From Prochlorococcus sp. AG-363-O16 (GTDB taxonomy: Bacteria > Cyanobacteriota > Cyanobacteriia > PCC-6307 > Cyanobiaceae), in assembly GCA_003280095.1 (NCBI GenBank), contig QCGA01000003.1:1-64000 (forward strand): a DNA stretch of 64,000 bases. Reading direction: 5' to 3'. The position numbers and the translations under genes are program-made. The notes under the pieces were generated by a model that saw nothing but the letters and a program-made list of their open reading frames with translations, was not told where the DNA came from and ran no database searches. Below are positions 49,468 to 59,418 of this stretch, in pieces. Every line of letters begins with the position of its first letter. The first letter of the stretch is position 1.

Positions 49468-50758
49468 AATTGGTTTCTAACTCGTTGCTTGCTTTAGCTG
49501 TTTCCCATTCTCTTTGACGCCAGTGTGACTTGAAAAATACTTTAGATAAAGGGAATTTTAATAATCCAAACTGAATTTCATGGTTTGTTAGACGATTGGA
49601 GGGATGAATTAATAAAAGAGGCTTAGTTTCATTTTGATTAGAGGGAGAGACTTTTAATTCTTTTATTGATTGTTCAAAGTTTTTACCAACCATTCGACCT
49701 GAAAAAAGTACTCCTGCAAATCGAGAATTGGTTTGAATCTTTGAATATCTAAGCTGTGGCTTCGCAAGAATTGTGAGACATTGAAGTACAATCCATTTAA
49801 GCCAACCGCCCTGAAGGAAACACCTAATCCAATTGCTCGATGGGATACCAAGAGGTAACGATTCTTGCGTTGTTCGAATCCAGTAAATTCCATTTTGTTT
49901 TGATAGATTTAATATTATATCAAGGACGATAGGTACCAGATGAATATGTTGATGCCCATCAATGGATATTTTTTCAAGGCCAGTCAACTCCTTATAGTAT
50001 TGAATTTGTCTGCGGATTTCACATTCAATCTTGCTTTCTAATCTTCTTCGGAAGGGTACTTTCTTGTGTAGAATTGATGCTAGAAGTAGTGTTGAAAAAG
50101 ATGTATTAAAAACCCCTTCTTTATTAATTGGTCCCTCTACTTCATCTTTGTCTGCCAATGTGGGACCTTCTGTTAAACAAATATGTAATGATAGAGGTAA
50201 TCTTTTATTTTTGAACCAATTTTGCATTGCAGATTCAACAGCTGTTCCGTTCACCAGGAGGCTTGCACTATCTAAAATTCCTTCCTCAAAAAGATCAAAT
50301 ATTGCATCATTTACAGATTTGGTTAAGCCTAAGTCATCTGCATGAATGTATGGAACCTGGTTGTTTTTTTTCTGTCTTTTATTACTAAAACTTGCTGCTT
50401 TTGACCAAATCAAGGCATTCAAAAGAGTTGGAGTAAATACTAGAAATAAAGTGGTAATTAGTTTTCCTTCCCAAGCTTGTAATGCGATTGGTAGAAGAGC
50501 ACTCGCCAATAGATTAACGGTGAACTGGATTACCAGCCATCTCCTGGCAAATCGTTTCCCATTAGTTTCTATACGAAATGTGAAATATGAATGACCAAGA
50601 TAGCTGAGGAAGGAGGCTCCTAGAAATCCGCTTAAGTTACTTGTCCAAAATGGAAGAAAGTTATTAGTAGTTGTAAGAATTGAGGCATGTATTGCTGCCG
50701 CAAAAGCTCCCACAACTCCATATTTGCTAATGCGTTTGAGAAGTCCTTCATGAGTCAT
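49460..50758 (-). CDS. Fusion: GtrA-like membrane domain + YdjC/HpnK-type sugar deacetylase
   Basis: The protein has 432 residues. Residues ~1-130 are a GtrA domain with four hydrophobic segments (RISKYGVVGAFAAAIHASIL at the N-terminus; the conserved SYLGHSYFTFR). From about residue 145 comes a carbohydrate deacetylase of the YdjC/ChbG/HpnK group: PYIHADDLGLTKSVNDAI supplies metal-binding Asp residues, DSASLLVNGTAVESA follows, and SIDGHQHIHLVP gives the His ligands. GtrA proteins are proposed flippases for lipid-linked sugars. The fusion and the GtrB-like neighbour suggest deacetylation and flipping of a polyprenyl-linked amino sugar. Intact, no frameshift. Confidence 0.8.
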   Translation of the reverse strand: MTHEGLLKRISKYGVVGAFAAAIHASILTTTNNFLPFWTSNLSGFLGASFLSYLGHSYFTFRIETNGKRFARRWLVIQFTVNLLASALLPIALQAWEGKLITTLFLVFTPTLLNALIWSKAASFSNKRQKKNNQVPYIHADDLGLTKSVNDAIFDLFEEGILDSASLLVNGTAVESAMQNWFKNKRLPLSLHICLTEGPTLADKDEVEGPINKEGVFNTSFSTLLLASILHKKVPFRRRLESKIECEIRRQIQYYKELTGLEKISIDGHQHIHLVPIVLDIILNLSKQNGIYWIRTTQESLPLGIPSSNWIRCFLQGGWLKWIVLQCLTILAKPQLRYSKIQTNSRFAGVLFSGRMVGKNFEQSIKELKVSPSNQNETKPLLLIHPSNRLTNHEIQFGLLKFPLSKVFFKSHWRQREWETAKASNELETNFK

Positions 50759-50913
50759 AGGTACACTCTATTGTATGTTTCTTGTGGCATATAGATACAG
50801 AACCTTAGGAGATTATTTGCTAAGAGGTGTCTTGTTCATAGTCTTGAACGTGCGTTAACTCTAAATACGTGGCATTTTCATAAGGGGTTCGTTGGTTTAG
50901 TAGGGAGGTCTTT

Positions 50914-51336
50914 GTGAACGCTGTTGATCAGGCTCATAGTTTTGCTTGTGTGCAAGCTCTTGCTTCAGTTGTGACTCTTGTTAAGTCTCATTTTCCTGAG
51001 GTATCTCCTAGTTTTGCTCCATGGCGAGATGATCTACAAACTCGAAGATGGAGTGAGAGAGAAACATTGGATCTTGCATTTTATTTCCCAGGGTGGAGCC
51101 CAAGACTTCAATGTCGAAGTGTGTTGGTTCAACTAAGGGTCAGTGAGGGTTGCTTGGAGAAGAATCACCCAAATTTGTTGGGGGTCGTCATGAGGGGCAT
51201 GACATATGACGGAGAGCGATGGCGTCTTGTCACTGCTGGTAATTGGGAGCCAACTGGGACACATCTTCCTCAGCCATTACAAGTGGCTCAGTTGCAGGAA
51301 ATATGTCGAGGACTCTTTAAGCTATTTTCAGCTTAG
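50914..51336 (+). CDS. Conserved cyanobacterial protein of unknown function
   Basis: The protein has 140 residues from GTG 50914, after a good ribosome site (GGGAGG). It is a soluble alpha/beta sequence with Trp- and Arg-rich motifs (SFAPWRDDLQTRRWSERE, FYFPGWSPRLQCRSVLVQLRV, RWRLVTAGNWEPTG). No catalytic motif is recognised. It precedes ho1 by ~95 bp on the same strand and may be co-transcribed with the bilin genes, but there is no evidence that it acts in that pathway. Confidence 0.65.
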   Translation: MNAVDQAHSFACVQALASVVTLVKSHFPEVSPSFAPWRDDLQTRRWSERETLDLAFYFPGWSPRLQCRSVLVQLRVSEGCLEKNHPNLLGVVMRGMTYDGERWRLVTAGNWEPTGTHLPQPLQVAQLQEICRGLFKLFSA

Positions 51337-51430
51337 GTTTTTGTAGTAATAACTTACCTAGTTATTCCTCAATAGCTTCTAAGATTGGTGCAGTCTCATT
51401 TGTTCAGATCTTTTCTTGGGCAATAGTTCA

Positions 51431-52141
51431 ATGTCGGTAGCCCTAGCGCAGCAACTTAGAGAAGGTACCAAGAAGTCACACACGATGGCTGAGAATACTG
51501 GCTTTGTGACTTGTTTCCTAAAAGGCGTGGTAGATAAGTCGAGTTATCGGAATTTGGTCGCTGATCTGTATTTTGTCTATTCAGCGATGGAAGAGGAAAT
51601 TGGAGTATTACGAGCACACAATCATCCTGTTGTTGCGCCAGTTGGTTTCCCAGAACTTAATAGATGTAAGGCATTAGAAGAGGATCTGGAATTCTATTTT
51701 GGTCTCGACTGGATCTCTATTGTAAAACCTACAGCGGGCGCTCAAGCGTACGTAACTCGTATACGTGAAATAGCTCGAGAGACTCCTGAATTATTAGTTG
51801 CACATCATTACACTCGTTATATTGGAGATCTGTCAGGGGGGCAGATCTTAAAGAAGATTGCTCAAAAGGCTATGAATTTAGGAGATCATGAAGGTTTGAG
51901 ATTCTATGAATTTGACGATATCAGTAATGAAAAGGCTTTTAAAACTAATTATTCCATGACATTGAATTCATTGCCAATAGACCAGAATATGGCTGACCTG
52001 ATTGTTCAAGAAGCGAATAGGGCATTTGAGTTCAATATGCAAATGTTTAAGGAACTAGAAGGTAGTTTGATAGCAGCTATTGGCAAAGTTCTATTTGGCT
52101 TTCTGACTCGCCGTCAAAGAGTTGGAAGCACAGAAATATAG
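51431..52141 (+). CDS. ho1: Heme oxygenase
   Basis: ATG 51431 gives 236 residues, typical of cyanobacterial HO1; the track start at 51416 adds 5. Features are LREGTKKSHTMAENTGFV with the proximal heme His, YFVYSAMEEE, and the distal-helix motif HHYTRYIGDLSGGQILKKIAQ. It opens heme to biliverdin IX alpha using ferredoxin. pebA and pebB follow on the same strand, 187 bp later, forming a heme-to-phycoerythrobilin pathway. Confidence 0.96.
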   Translation: MSVALAQQLREGTKKSHTMAENTGFVTCFLKGVVDKSSYRNLVADLYFVYSAMEEEIGVLRAHNHPVVAPVGFPELNRCKALEEDLEFYFGLDWISIVKPTAGAQAYVTRIREIARETPELLVAHHYTRYIGDLSGGQILKKIAQKAMNLGDHEGLRFYEFDDISNEKAFKTNYSMTLNSLPIDQNMADLIVQEANRAFEFNMQMFKELEGSLIAAIGKVLFGFLTRRQRVGSTEI

Positions 52142-52301
52142 GAGAAGCCATCTTGAAATCAATGTTTGTTCGAGTTTTGCTTTATCTTTGTTTAGTTTCA
52201 CGAAAGTCTGAATTATCTTAAAGACCAATCATTTCAATGTTCTACCCAATAGCAAGAGTGAAAGATGTTTATGTGTTTTGTTCAGCAAGTCATATTTATG
52301 A

Positions 52302-53051
<750 letters not shown>

Positions 53052-53066
53052 CTCCTTTGAAAAAGA

Positions 53067-53840
53067 ATGGGCACTACGCGATTAAACAGTCTTGATCCCG
53101 TAGATATGCCTGGGTGGCGTTGGTCTTCATTTCTGGAGAATGCAATTCAGGCATTGGCTCCGTTTGAGCCTGAGTTATATGACATTCAACCTGACTTTCT
53201 ACAAAAGGAAGGGGTCGCAGGTTCCAGATCTAATCCTTTGAATGTGCAGACTATGACTTGGGCATGTAAAACCAACAAGCTCAGGCAAGTCCGAGCCTGT
53301 TGTGTTGAGGCAGGTAATTTTGCTTCGGTTTGCAATTTTGTGATCAGTCCATTTCATACTTATGAACTTCCTTTTTTTGGAGCGGATCTTGTTACGCTTC
53401 CGTCTGGCCATCTTTTAGCCTTGGATTTACAGCCCGTGTTGAAATCTGATCAGTTTCATACTGGATTTGTTTGGGAGAAGCTCATACCATTATTTGAGAA
53501 ATGGCAAGTTCGTCTGCCAGATGGAGGACCAATCCCTGAGGAAGCTCGTACTTATTTTTCTCCAGGTTTCCTTTGGACAAGACTTCCTTTAGGGAAGCAA
53601 GCAGATAATTTGATTGAAGATGTTATTATGCCAGCTTTTTTAGAATACTTTGAACTTTATTTGACTTTAGTCCGGAATGCAAATCCAGTAATATCTAGCC
53701 GTGCTCTTTTACTTTTAGAAGGACAGAAAAAGTATATGGCTTATAGAGCAGAAAAAGATCCTGCTCGTGGCATGCTGACTAGTTTTTACGGCAAAAAGTG
53801 GACAGAATCTTATATTAAGAGAGTTCTTTTTAACCTTTAA
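53067..53840 (+). CDS. pebB: Phycoerythrobilin:ferredoxin oxidoreductase PebB
   Basis: The protein has 257 residues. [19 protein letters not shown] begins the conserved region. [43 protein letters not shown], and [27 protein letters not shown] are PebB-type blocks. It completes reduction of 15,16-dihydrobiliverdin to phycoerythrobilin, with metabolite channelling from PebA known for the family. The final bilin serves residual phycoerythrin or signalling in Prochlorococcus. pcyA is not in the window. Confidence 0.95.
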   Translation: MGTTRLNSLDPVDMPGWRWSSFLENAIQALAPFEPELYDIQPDFLQKEGVAGSRSNPLNVQTMTWACKTNKLRQVRACCVEAGNFASVCNFVISPFHTYELPFFGADLVTLPSGHLLALDLQPVLKSDQFHTGFVWEKLIPLFEKWQVRLPDGGPIPEEARTYFSPGFLWTRLPLGKQADNLIEDVIMPAFLEYFELYLTLVRNANPVISSRALLLLEGQKKYMAYRAEKDPARGMLTSFYGKKWTESYIKRVLFNL

Positions 53841-53937
53841 GGTTATATTTTAATAAATATCTACTTAAGTTTCTATAAGACTAATCTTATCTGATCCAGA
53901 ATAGCGAAATAATATTTGCTTACTAGTTTGATTTGAA

Positions 53938-54408
53938 ATGGTGCAAAGAGTTTTGTTTGTTTGTCTTGGGAACATTTGTCGATCTCCTGCTGCAGAGGGC
54001 GTTTTTTTGAAACTAATTCAATCAAAGGGACTTGAAGATAAATATTTTGTAGATTCTGCAGGCACAGGAGGCTGGCATGTGGGTAGGCAGCCTGATCCTA
54101 GGATAGTTGATGCTTCTAGTAGAAGGGGAATTTCTTTATCTAGTCGTGCGAGACAAATTCAGTTGAGAGATTTCTATGAATTTGATTGGATTTTGACTAT
54201 GGATAACGATAACTTAGAAATTGTTAATAGTATGATTTGTAAGTTGGATAAACCACAAAAAGCTATTGTCAGACCAGTTTTATCTTATGCAAGAAAATAT
54301 AACTTGAGTGAAGTTCCTGATCCTTACTATGGGAGTGATTCTGGTTTTGAATATGTTCTCGATATATTGCAGGATGCCTGCCAAGGTTTACTGGAAGAAA
54401 TTAATTAG
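53938..54408 (+). CDS. Low-molecular-weight protein tyrosine phosphatase
   Basis: The protein has 156 residues. The N-terminal P-loop VCLGNICRSPAAEGVF holds the Cys-x5-Arg catalytic motif, and the general-acid Asp is in EVPDPYYGSDSGFEYV. The length is standard. Bacterial members act on tyrosine-phosphorylated proteins, often in exopolysaccharide export, or on phosphoarginine; the target here is unknown. It follows pebB by ~100 bp and overlaps the end of convergent panC-cmk by 8 bp. Confidence 0.92.
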   Translation: MVQRVLFVCLGNICRSPAAEGVFLKLIQSKGLEDKYFVDSAGTGGWHVGRQPDPRIVDASSRRGISLSSRARQIQLRDFYEFDWILTMDNDNLEIVNSMICKLDKPQKAIVRPVLSYARKYNLSEVPDPYYGSDSGFEYVLDILQDACQGLLEEIN

Positions 54409-55957
54409 GGTCGGAAGGCCAAACCTCATCTGGAACCTTTGAATGGAAAATGTTTATTAATTCATCAATGACTTCTTCAATACTCATTCCGTCAGTAATT
54501 AATTGAGTAGCATCTTTTGCTTGAATGAGAGGAGATATCTCTCTGGTACTATCTATTTTATCTCTTTCTATAATTTGAGCTTTTAAGTCTTCTAAACTTG
54601 GTGGAGAAAAACCTCTTTTTCTTAGATCTTTTTCGCGCCTTCTAGCTCTTTCTATAGGTGTTGCAGTTAGAAAAACTTTGACTTCTGCTTTTGGAAATAC
54701 TGCTGTTCCTACATCTCTACCTTCAGCAACTAGCCCACCATGTTCACCCATTGCTCTTTGTTGTTTAGTTAGATAATCACGAACCAGTTTATTTGAAGAA
54801 ACTTTAGCTACACACTGCGTCACTTTTGGTGAACGTATTTGTTCGGTTATATCAATATCATTTATCATTACTCTTTGTCCTTTGTGTTGTTCGGGTATAA
54901 ATACTATTTTGGAATTCTGAAGAACTGTTAGCACCTCAGAATCATCTTCAATATTTATATTTTGATGTTGTATCATCCAAGTGATAGAGCGATACATAGC
55001 CCCAGTGTCTAAGTAGGTAAGGCGCATTCTCTCGGCAAAGATTTTAGTGACAGTACTTTTCCCAGCGCCTGCTGGTCCATCAATAGCTACGATTGGTTTT
55101 CTACTCATAAGGAAAATGTGGTCAATTAGGCGAGTTTGCCCGCATCTGACGGCAGCTGCTAATAAGCATAGTTTCCTGTCAGGTTTTATAGGTTTTAGAA
55201 GAAAAGGATCAACGGTTTCTAAATACTCCAAACTCAAGCCTTCATTTTTTATTTGGGAACGAAGTTTCCCAATATCTATTTGTTTCCCTTGTTGAAAGTT
55301 ATTTGCTGTCTTAGACAGTAAATAAGGTAATAAGTTTGCTCGCTTACGTTCAGATTCATTGAGGTATAAATTTCTTGTGCTATAAGCTAAGCCATTGTCA
55401 TCTCTCACAGTTGCTACTCCCTTCACTTTGATTGGTAAATTAAGGGTGGCTATCAAATTACGCAGGATTATTAGTTGCTGCCAGTCTTTCTCTCCAAGTA
55501 CAACTATTGTAGGTTTGATAAGAGTTAAAAAGCGTTCCATAACAGCAACTACGCCTTCGAAATGACCCGGTCTATTAGATCCACATAAGTAATTTTGGAG
55601 GTTATTAAGGGCTTTAAATTTTGAGTGAGTGGAGGATTGTTTATTGGGAAATATTTCTTCAACACTTGGGGCCCATATGGCAGAAGCTCCTGCCAAAGTT
55701 GCTGTTTTTTTATCACTCTTCAGGTCGCGTGGATATGTCAGGAAATCTTCATTGGCTCCAAATTGCAGCGGATTTACGAAAATGCTTACAAGAACAACTG
55801 GTTTTCTTTTAGAGCTAGACCGACTCGCAACCTTGATCAATGCACTATGACCTTTATGAAGACCACCCATGGTCGGCACAAAATGGATGGGAGACTGTTG
55901 CTCGCTTCGCCATCTTGATAGATCGGCTTTTGTTTTTAGAAAAGAGACGCTAGGCAC
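54401..55957 (-). CDS. panC-cmk: Bifunctional pantothenate synthetase / cytidylate kinase
   Basis: The protein has 518 residues. The N-terminal PanC domain (about 1-280) has FVPTMGGLHKGHSALI, NPLQFGANEDFLTYPRD, GEKDWQQLIILRNL and a DDNGLAYSTRN motif. The C-terminal Cmk domain begins PIVAIDGPAGAGKSTVTK with Walker A, then TYLDTGAMYRSITWM and VAEGRDVGTAVFP. The fusion is characteristic of cyanobacteria. It joins pantoate and beta-alanine for coenzyme A synthesis and phosphorylates CMP/dCMP. It is divergent from purM. Confidence 0.96.
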   Translation of the reverse strand: MPSVSFLKTKADLSRWRSEQQSPIHFVPTMGGLHKGHSALIKVASRSSSKRKPVVLVSIFVNPLQFGANEDFLTYPRDLKSDKKTATLAGASAIWAPSVEEIFPNKQSSTHSKFKALNNLQNYLCGSNRPGHFEGVVAVMERFLTLIKPTIVVLGEKDWQQLIILRNLIATLNLPIKVKGVATVRDDNGLAYSTRNLYLNESERKRANLLPYLLSKTANNFQQGKQIDIGKLRSQIKNEGLSLEYLETVDPFLLKPIKPDRKLCLLAAAVRCGQTRLIDHIFLMSRKPIVAIDGPAGAGKSTVTKIFAERMRLTYLDTGAMYRSITWMIQHQNINIEDDSEVLTVLQNSKIVFIPEQHKGQRVMINDIDITEQIRSPKVTQCVAKVSSNKLVRDYLTKQQRAMGEHGGLVAEGRDVGTAVFPKAEVKVFLTATPIERARRREKDLRKRGFSPPSLEDLKAQIIERDKIDSTREISPLIQAKDATQLITDGMSIEEVIDELINIFHSKVPDEVWPSDPN

Positions 55958-56080
55958 AAAATCCCTATTTGATGTGTTGATATTTATAGGGCTACAACTA
56001 AATCCTGGCAGTATTGGGTGAACATTGGCTCATTAGGCTAGTTCTTAGAAGATTTCCCTTTTGCAGGCTACAACGCACCT

Positions 56081-57118
56081 ATGGATTACAAGACTTCCGG
56101 AGTAGATGTAGAGGCTGGTAGGGCATTCGTTAAACGCATTAGGTCCACTGTTCAATCAACTTTTCGTTCTGAGGTATTGGGTGGTCTCGGTGGTTTTGGT
56201 GGGCTAATTCGTCTCCCCTCTGGCTTGGAAAAGCCCGTTTTGGTTGCGGGGACAGATGGAGTGGGTACAAAGCTAGAGCTTGCTCAAGCCCATGAAAGCC
56301 ATTTCAGCGTAGGGGTTGATCTGGTGGCTATGTGTGTCAATGACGTAATAACAAGTGGTGCAGAACCATTGTTCTTTTTGGATTACATGGCGACAGGTGT
56401 TCTTAGTCAGGAAGCCATGTCTGAAGTGGTGGAAGGTATTGCGGATGGTTGTCGTATGAGCAATTGTTCCTTGTTAGGTGGAGAGACAGCTGAGATGCCA
56501 GGTTTTTATCCACCCGGTGGCTACGATTTAGCAGGTTTTTGTGTTGCAGTTGTAGATGAAACTTTATTGATAGATGGTAAAAAAATAGCTGATGGCGATC
56601 AAATAGTTGGGGTCGCAAGTAGTGGTGTTCATAGCAATGGTTTTAGCTTGGTGAGGAAAGTACTGTCTATCTCAGAAGCAAATTCAGCAACTCGTTTTGG
56701 TTCAGATGACCGTTTCCTGATAGAAGCTTTGCTGACACCAACTACTCTCTATACCAAGTTGGTCAAAGAAATGTTGAGCTATCAAATCCCGATTCGAGGG
56801 ATGGCTCATATCACAGGAGGAGGTTTACCGGAAAATCTTCCACGTTGTTTACCTAAAGGAGTAAAGGCTTCCGTTGACCAATCAACTTGGACGAGACCTG
56901 AAATTTTTCAATGGTTGAAAGATGTTGGGAAGATCCCTGAGCGTGATCTATGGCACACCTTTAACCTTGGTGTGGGATTTTGCGTGGTTGTCCAAAAGGA
57001 AGCTGTTGAAGAAGTCTTAGAGATTTGTTCTGAGCAGGGTTTTGATGCATGGATCATGGGTGAGATTAAAGAGAAATCTGATTGTGCTGAACAGGCTTGT
57101 GAGGGAATTCCTCTTTGA
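56081..57118 (+). CDS. purM: Phosphoribosylformylglycinamidine cyclo-ligase
   Basis: This 345-residue AIR synthetase performs the fifth step of purine synthesis. Motifs are [20 protein letters not shown] at the start, [70 protein letters not shown] and [15 protein letters not shown]. The length is typical. It is divergent from panC-cmk by ~120 bp. A hairpin with an 8-bp stem follows the stop codon. Confidence 0.96.
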   Translation: MDYKTSGVDVEAGRAFVKRIRSTVQSTFRSEVLGGLGGFGGLIRLPSGLEKPVLVAGTDGVGTKLELAQAHESHFSVGVDLVAMCVNDVITSGAEPLFFLDYMATGVLSQEAMSEVVEGIADGCRMSNCSLLGGETAEMPGFYPPGGYDLAGFCVAVVDETLLIDGKKIADGDQIVGVASSGVHSNGFSLVRKVLSISEANSATRFGSDDRFLIEALLTPTTLYTKLVKEMLSYQIPIRGMAHITGGGLPENLPRCLPKGVKASVDQSTWTRPEIFQWLKDVGKIPERDLWHTFNLGVGFCVVVQKEAVEEVLEICSEQGFDAWIMGEIKEKSDCAEQACEGIPL

Positions 57119-57127
57119 GGGAACATT

Positions 57128-57149
57128 AAGTGACTGCGAGGAGTCACTT
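57128..57149 (+). terminator. Hairpin downstream of purM
   Basis: AAGTGACT and AGTCACTT form a perfect 8-bp stem with a 6-base loop (GCGAGG), 9 bases after the purM stop. The following sequence, GCTTCGGTGTT, is only moderately T-rich, so it is a weak intrinsic terminator or an mRNA end stabiliser. Confidence 0.45.
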
Positions 57150-57268
57150 GCTTCGGTGTTCTACGACTAGTTTCAGCTGATGCTTTACCATTTATGATCG
57201 TTGTTAAGGTTCATTCAATCCATTTGAAATTTTTGGTTCGGTAGCCGAGTTACTAAATTTTTAGATCT

Positions 57269-57913
57269 ATGCCTTTTGATCCCCCACAGCGCACAACGCG
57301 TAGGCGCAGTTCTGCAGGTCCAGTTCCACCCCGAAGGCCTCTTTCTGGTTCTACTGACAATTTTGGTAGGCAGGGAGGAGGAGCTAGACCCACTTTCTTG
57401 ACTCTTAGAGATCATGGCAAAGTGTACGTGGCAGATTTGCCCAATCTTTCTGATGGTCAGTTAGCTCATATTGGGAAAGAGGCTGAAGAGGTACTGGAAA
57501 GCCTTGAGAGACGTATTACTGATTTAGAGCGTGAGGTTGGTTCAGGCGTTGGAGATAGCGATACCTTTATTAAGGCTTCAACAAAACGGGACGTTACAAG
57601 ACGATTTATACGAGCAATTCATGATGAGCAAGATCACAGGCGCAATAACCCAGCGTTACGTGATGCAGCAAGTGAGTCTCTTCCAAGAACATTTTTAGAG
57701 GTCGCTCGACATAGGCTGCCTGGAGCAACATTTGACTCTTTACTTCGGGAGGCTTTGGCTGCTTGTTCACAGGAGGATACTCAGGAACCAGAACCACCTA
57801 AAAAGGTCTCGTCAGAACCCCCAGTAAAGGTTGTTCAATTACGTGCAACTGACAACAGCATGCCAGTGGTTGTCAGTCCTGATCCACCTAGGAAAGGTTC
57901 CACTAGAGCGTAG
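57269..57913 (+). CDS. Conserved picocyanobacterial protein of unknown function
   Basis: The protein has 214 residues. The first ~45 are basic and disordered-looking (RTTRRRSSAGPVPPRRP). A folded helical core includes VYVADLPNLSDGQLAHIGKEAEEVLESLERRITDLE, a short coiled coil, and KRDVTRRFIRAIHDEQDHRRNNP. The tail is Pro-rich (EPEPPKKVSSEPPVK). No enzymatic motif is evident. The basic N-terminus could bind nucleic acid or be a localisation tail. It is preceded by a 150-bp gap after purM. Confidence 0.65.
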   Translation: MPFDPPQRTTRRRSSAGPVPPRRPLSGSTDNFGRQGGGARPTFLTLRDHGKVYVADLPNLSDGQLAHIGKEAEEVLESLERRITDLEREVGSGVGDSDTFIKASTKRDVTRRFIRAIHDEQDHRRNNPALRDAASESLPRTFLEVARHRLPGATFDSLLREALAACSQEDTQEPEPPKKVSSEPPVKVVQLRATDNSMPVVVSPDPPRKGSTRA

Positions 57914-58035
57914 GGATTTTTTGAATCGAACTGTTTAAAGTTCGAATTGGTTGGTTAAAGTTAAAGGCTCATAGTTCAAATATTTTCGTTGACTTTTTAC
58001 ATAAAAGTCTTACTAATAATTATTTCGTTAATTAC

Positions 58036-58296
58036 TTAATTAGTTGCTCCATTGCAGTACCTGACAGCACTTGAGGCAGTTTGACCACTGGCCTTGGCTT
58101 CTCTAATACATTGATTGAAAAACTCTGCCTCTTGTTTTATTGAGCAGAGACTTAAAGCAATTGTCACTAAAGCTAGTGCAGAGATAATTCTTCCTCCCAA
58201 TTGGATACTGCCATAAACCAACATGGCTTTTCTGCTGTTGCCTTTGCATCTTTTTGAGCCGCCGTTACTCTTGTTTTTGGATTTTTTGTCTCCCAT
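58036..58296 (-). CDS. Small single-span membrane protein, unknown function
   Basis: The protein has 86 residues. A Lys/Ser/Asn-rich N-terminus (MGDKKSKNKSNGG) precedes one membrane segment, GRIISALALVTIALSLCSI (about 34-52), and a soluble tail with two Cys (NQCIREAKASGQTASSAVRYC) that could form a disulfide. The start codon is immediately preceded on its own strand by a run of nine C, so no Shine-Dalgarno is possible at normal spacing. Small proteins of this type are common in Prochlorococcus islets. Confidence 0.55.
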   Translation of the reverse strand: MGDKKSKNKSNGGSKRCKGNSRKAMLVYGSIQLGGRIISALALVTIALSLCSIKQEAEFFNQCIREAKASGQTASSAVRYCNGATN

Positions 58297-58628
58297 TGGG
58301 GGGGGGTGCGAGTTCTAGAGTCAGCCTATATGAATATTTTATAGAGTGCGTCTATATGTACTTGATATTCCATATATCTGTTGAGCCAGCATAGTGCCTG
58401 ATAATTTGTGATTTGATGGTTTTTTGTTGATTATATTTCAGGTGATGATCTATGTTACATAAGAACTACTTTCTTCGGATTAGAATAATTTAGATTAAGT
58501 AAGTTTCAGGGCTAGGGTACTAAATATTGTTTTTTATTTTAATGAAGGCTTGATTCCTCTAGATGGAATCCTTGATGTATCTAATTCAGGATAGAAGAGA
58601 CATTAATATTTCCTAGGGAATTATTAAT
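58297..58628. other. Non-coding gap
   Basis: This is a 332-bp AT-rich gap between two divergent small unknown genes' reading frames. It holds the G9 run at 58298-58306 and a short inverted repeat (GATTCC at 58552 / GGAATC at 58565). I see no tRNA, convincing ORF or strong terminator. Confidence 0.5.
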
Positions 58629-59159
58629 TTACACTTCCCCACCCCCAAAGAAGCTTCCAGTTTTTTCGTAAATATATTTCTTCTGACCTTTAATTTTTAT
58701 TCCATATGGATTGGTGAAAATAGCAATTAGTACTCTTAAGAAACTGCATGGATTTCTTCTAATATTTGAGCTTGTTTCGTACACATCCTGAAATTGATTT
58801 CTTGCTGATTCCAAAAGAAGATTGACAGTTTCGGTATTAAGTATTCCTTTTTCTTTGAGAGCAAGAAGTACTTTCTTGCATTCATTTTCTTCAAGGACTA
58901 AAAGCAATCTCTTGAGAGAATTAATTGAACTTTGATTGCCTTTGACTATATCTCTGAGGACACTTTGATATAATATCTCCCACTTGTATGGCTCTTGCCT
59001 GAATAGATCTAATTCGGGCTTATGTAAAGTCTGTTTGTTGACTATAGAAAGACGTAAATAGTTATCTCTTTCTGTTTGTGAGGACTCCCAGAAACCATGC
59101 AACGGAGAACTTTCATTTATCTTTGACGAAATTTTTGAAAGTTGCTTCGAGGAACTCAC
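58629..59159 (-). CDS. Protein of unknown function, helical
   Basis: The protein has 176 residues. The predicted helical body contains DIVKGNQSSINSLKRLLLVLEENECKKVLLALKEKG and TVNLLLESARNQFQDVYE. It then turns basic (KIKGQKKYIYEKTGSFFGGGEV). There is no signal peptide and no motif I recognise. It is monocistronic on the minus strand in a loosely packed region. Continuous coding over 176 codons and sensible amino-acid composition support a real gene. Confidence 0.5.
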   Translation of the reverse strand: MSSSKQLSKISSKINESSPLHGFWESSQTERDNYLRLSIVNKQTLHKPELDLFRQEPYKWEILYQSVLRDIVKGNQSSINSLKRLLLVLEENECKKVLLALKEKGILNTETVNLLLESARNQFQDVYETSSNIRRNPCSFLRVLIAIFTNPYGIKIKGQKKYIYEKTGSFFGGGEV

Positions 59160-59270
59160 CTGTTAATAGCTTTTATTGCTAGGAGTAGTTTCCCATAATT
59201 GCATGAGGTGAGACTGTGCTGGCTTATTTGATTTCAGGGTTCTGTAGGCCTTATTCCATTGTCTAGAGAA

Positions 59271-59412
59271 ATGTATTGGGCGCCTCTGGGGACATTGGGC
59301 GCCCGAGCCTGGGACAAATTGTATCTTTTTTGTCCCGACTCTATTGTCTTTCTAAACAGGAGACACGCTTATGGCTGCAGGTAGAAATACCTGTTTTAAG
59401 TTTGTTAGATAG
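59271..59412 (+). ncRNA. Structured candidate small RNA or short-peptide locus
   Basis: Three stems occur in a row: GGGCGCC/GGCGCCC (from 59278), GGGACAAA/TTTGTCCC, and CAGGTA-GAAA-TACCTG followed by TTTT (about 59378-59397), which resembles an intrinsic terminator. ATTGGGCGCC is repeated exactly at 59275 and 59294. The region also holds a strong AGGAG site 8 bases before ATG 59371, opening a 13-codon frame, and a 37-codon frame from ATG 59271. GC-rich stems in AT-rich surroundings suggest function; whether it is RNA or peptide is unresolved. Confidence 0.4.
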
Positions 59413-59418
59413 ATTGAA

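Noticed and set aside
52163-52222. 19-codon hydrophobic ORF between ho1 and pebA
   Set aside because: No ribosome site and no sign of conservation; likely chance.
57925-57947. Imperfect palindrome TCGAACT...AGTTCGA after the 57269 gene as a terminator
   Set aside because: Only a 7-bp stem with no T-run on the plus strand; too weak to list as a feature.
59271-59412. Glutamine riboswitch / downstream-peptide RNA at the structured locus
   Set aside because: The conserved CGGAAGTAGG-type core of that class is not present.
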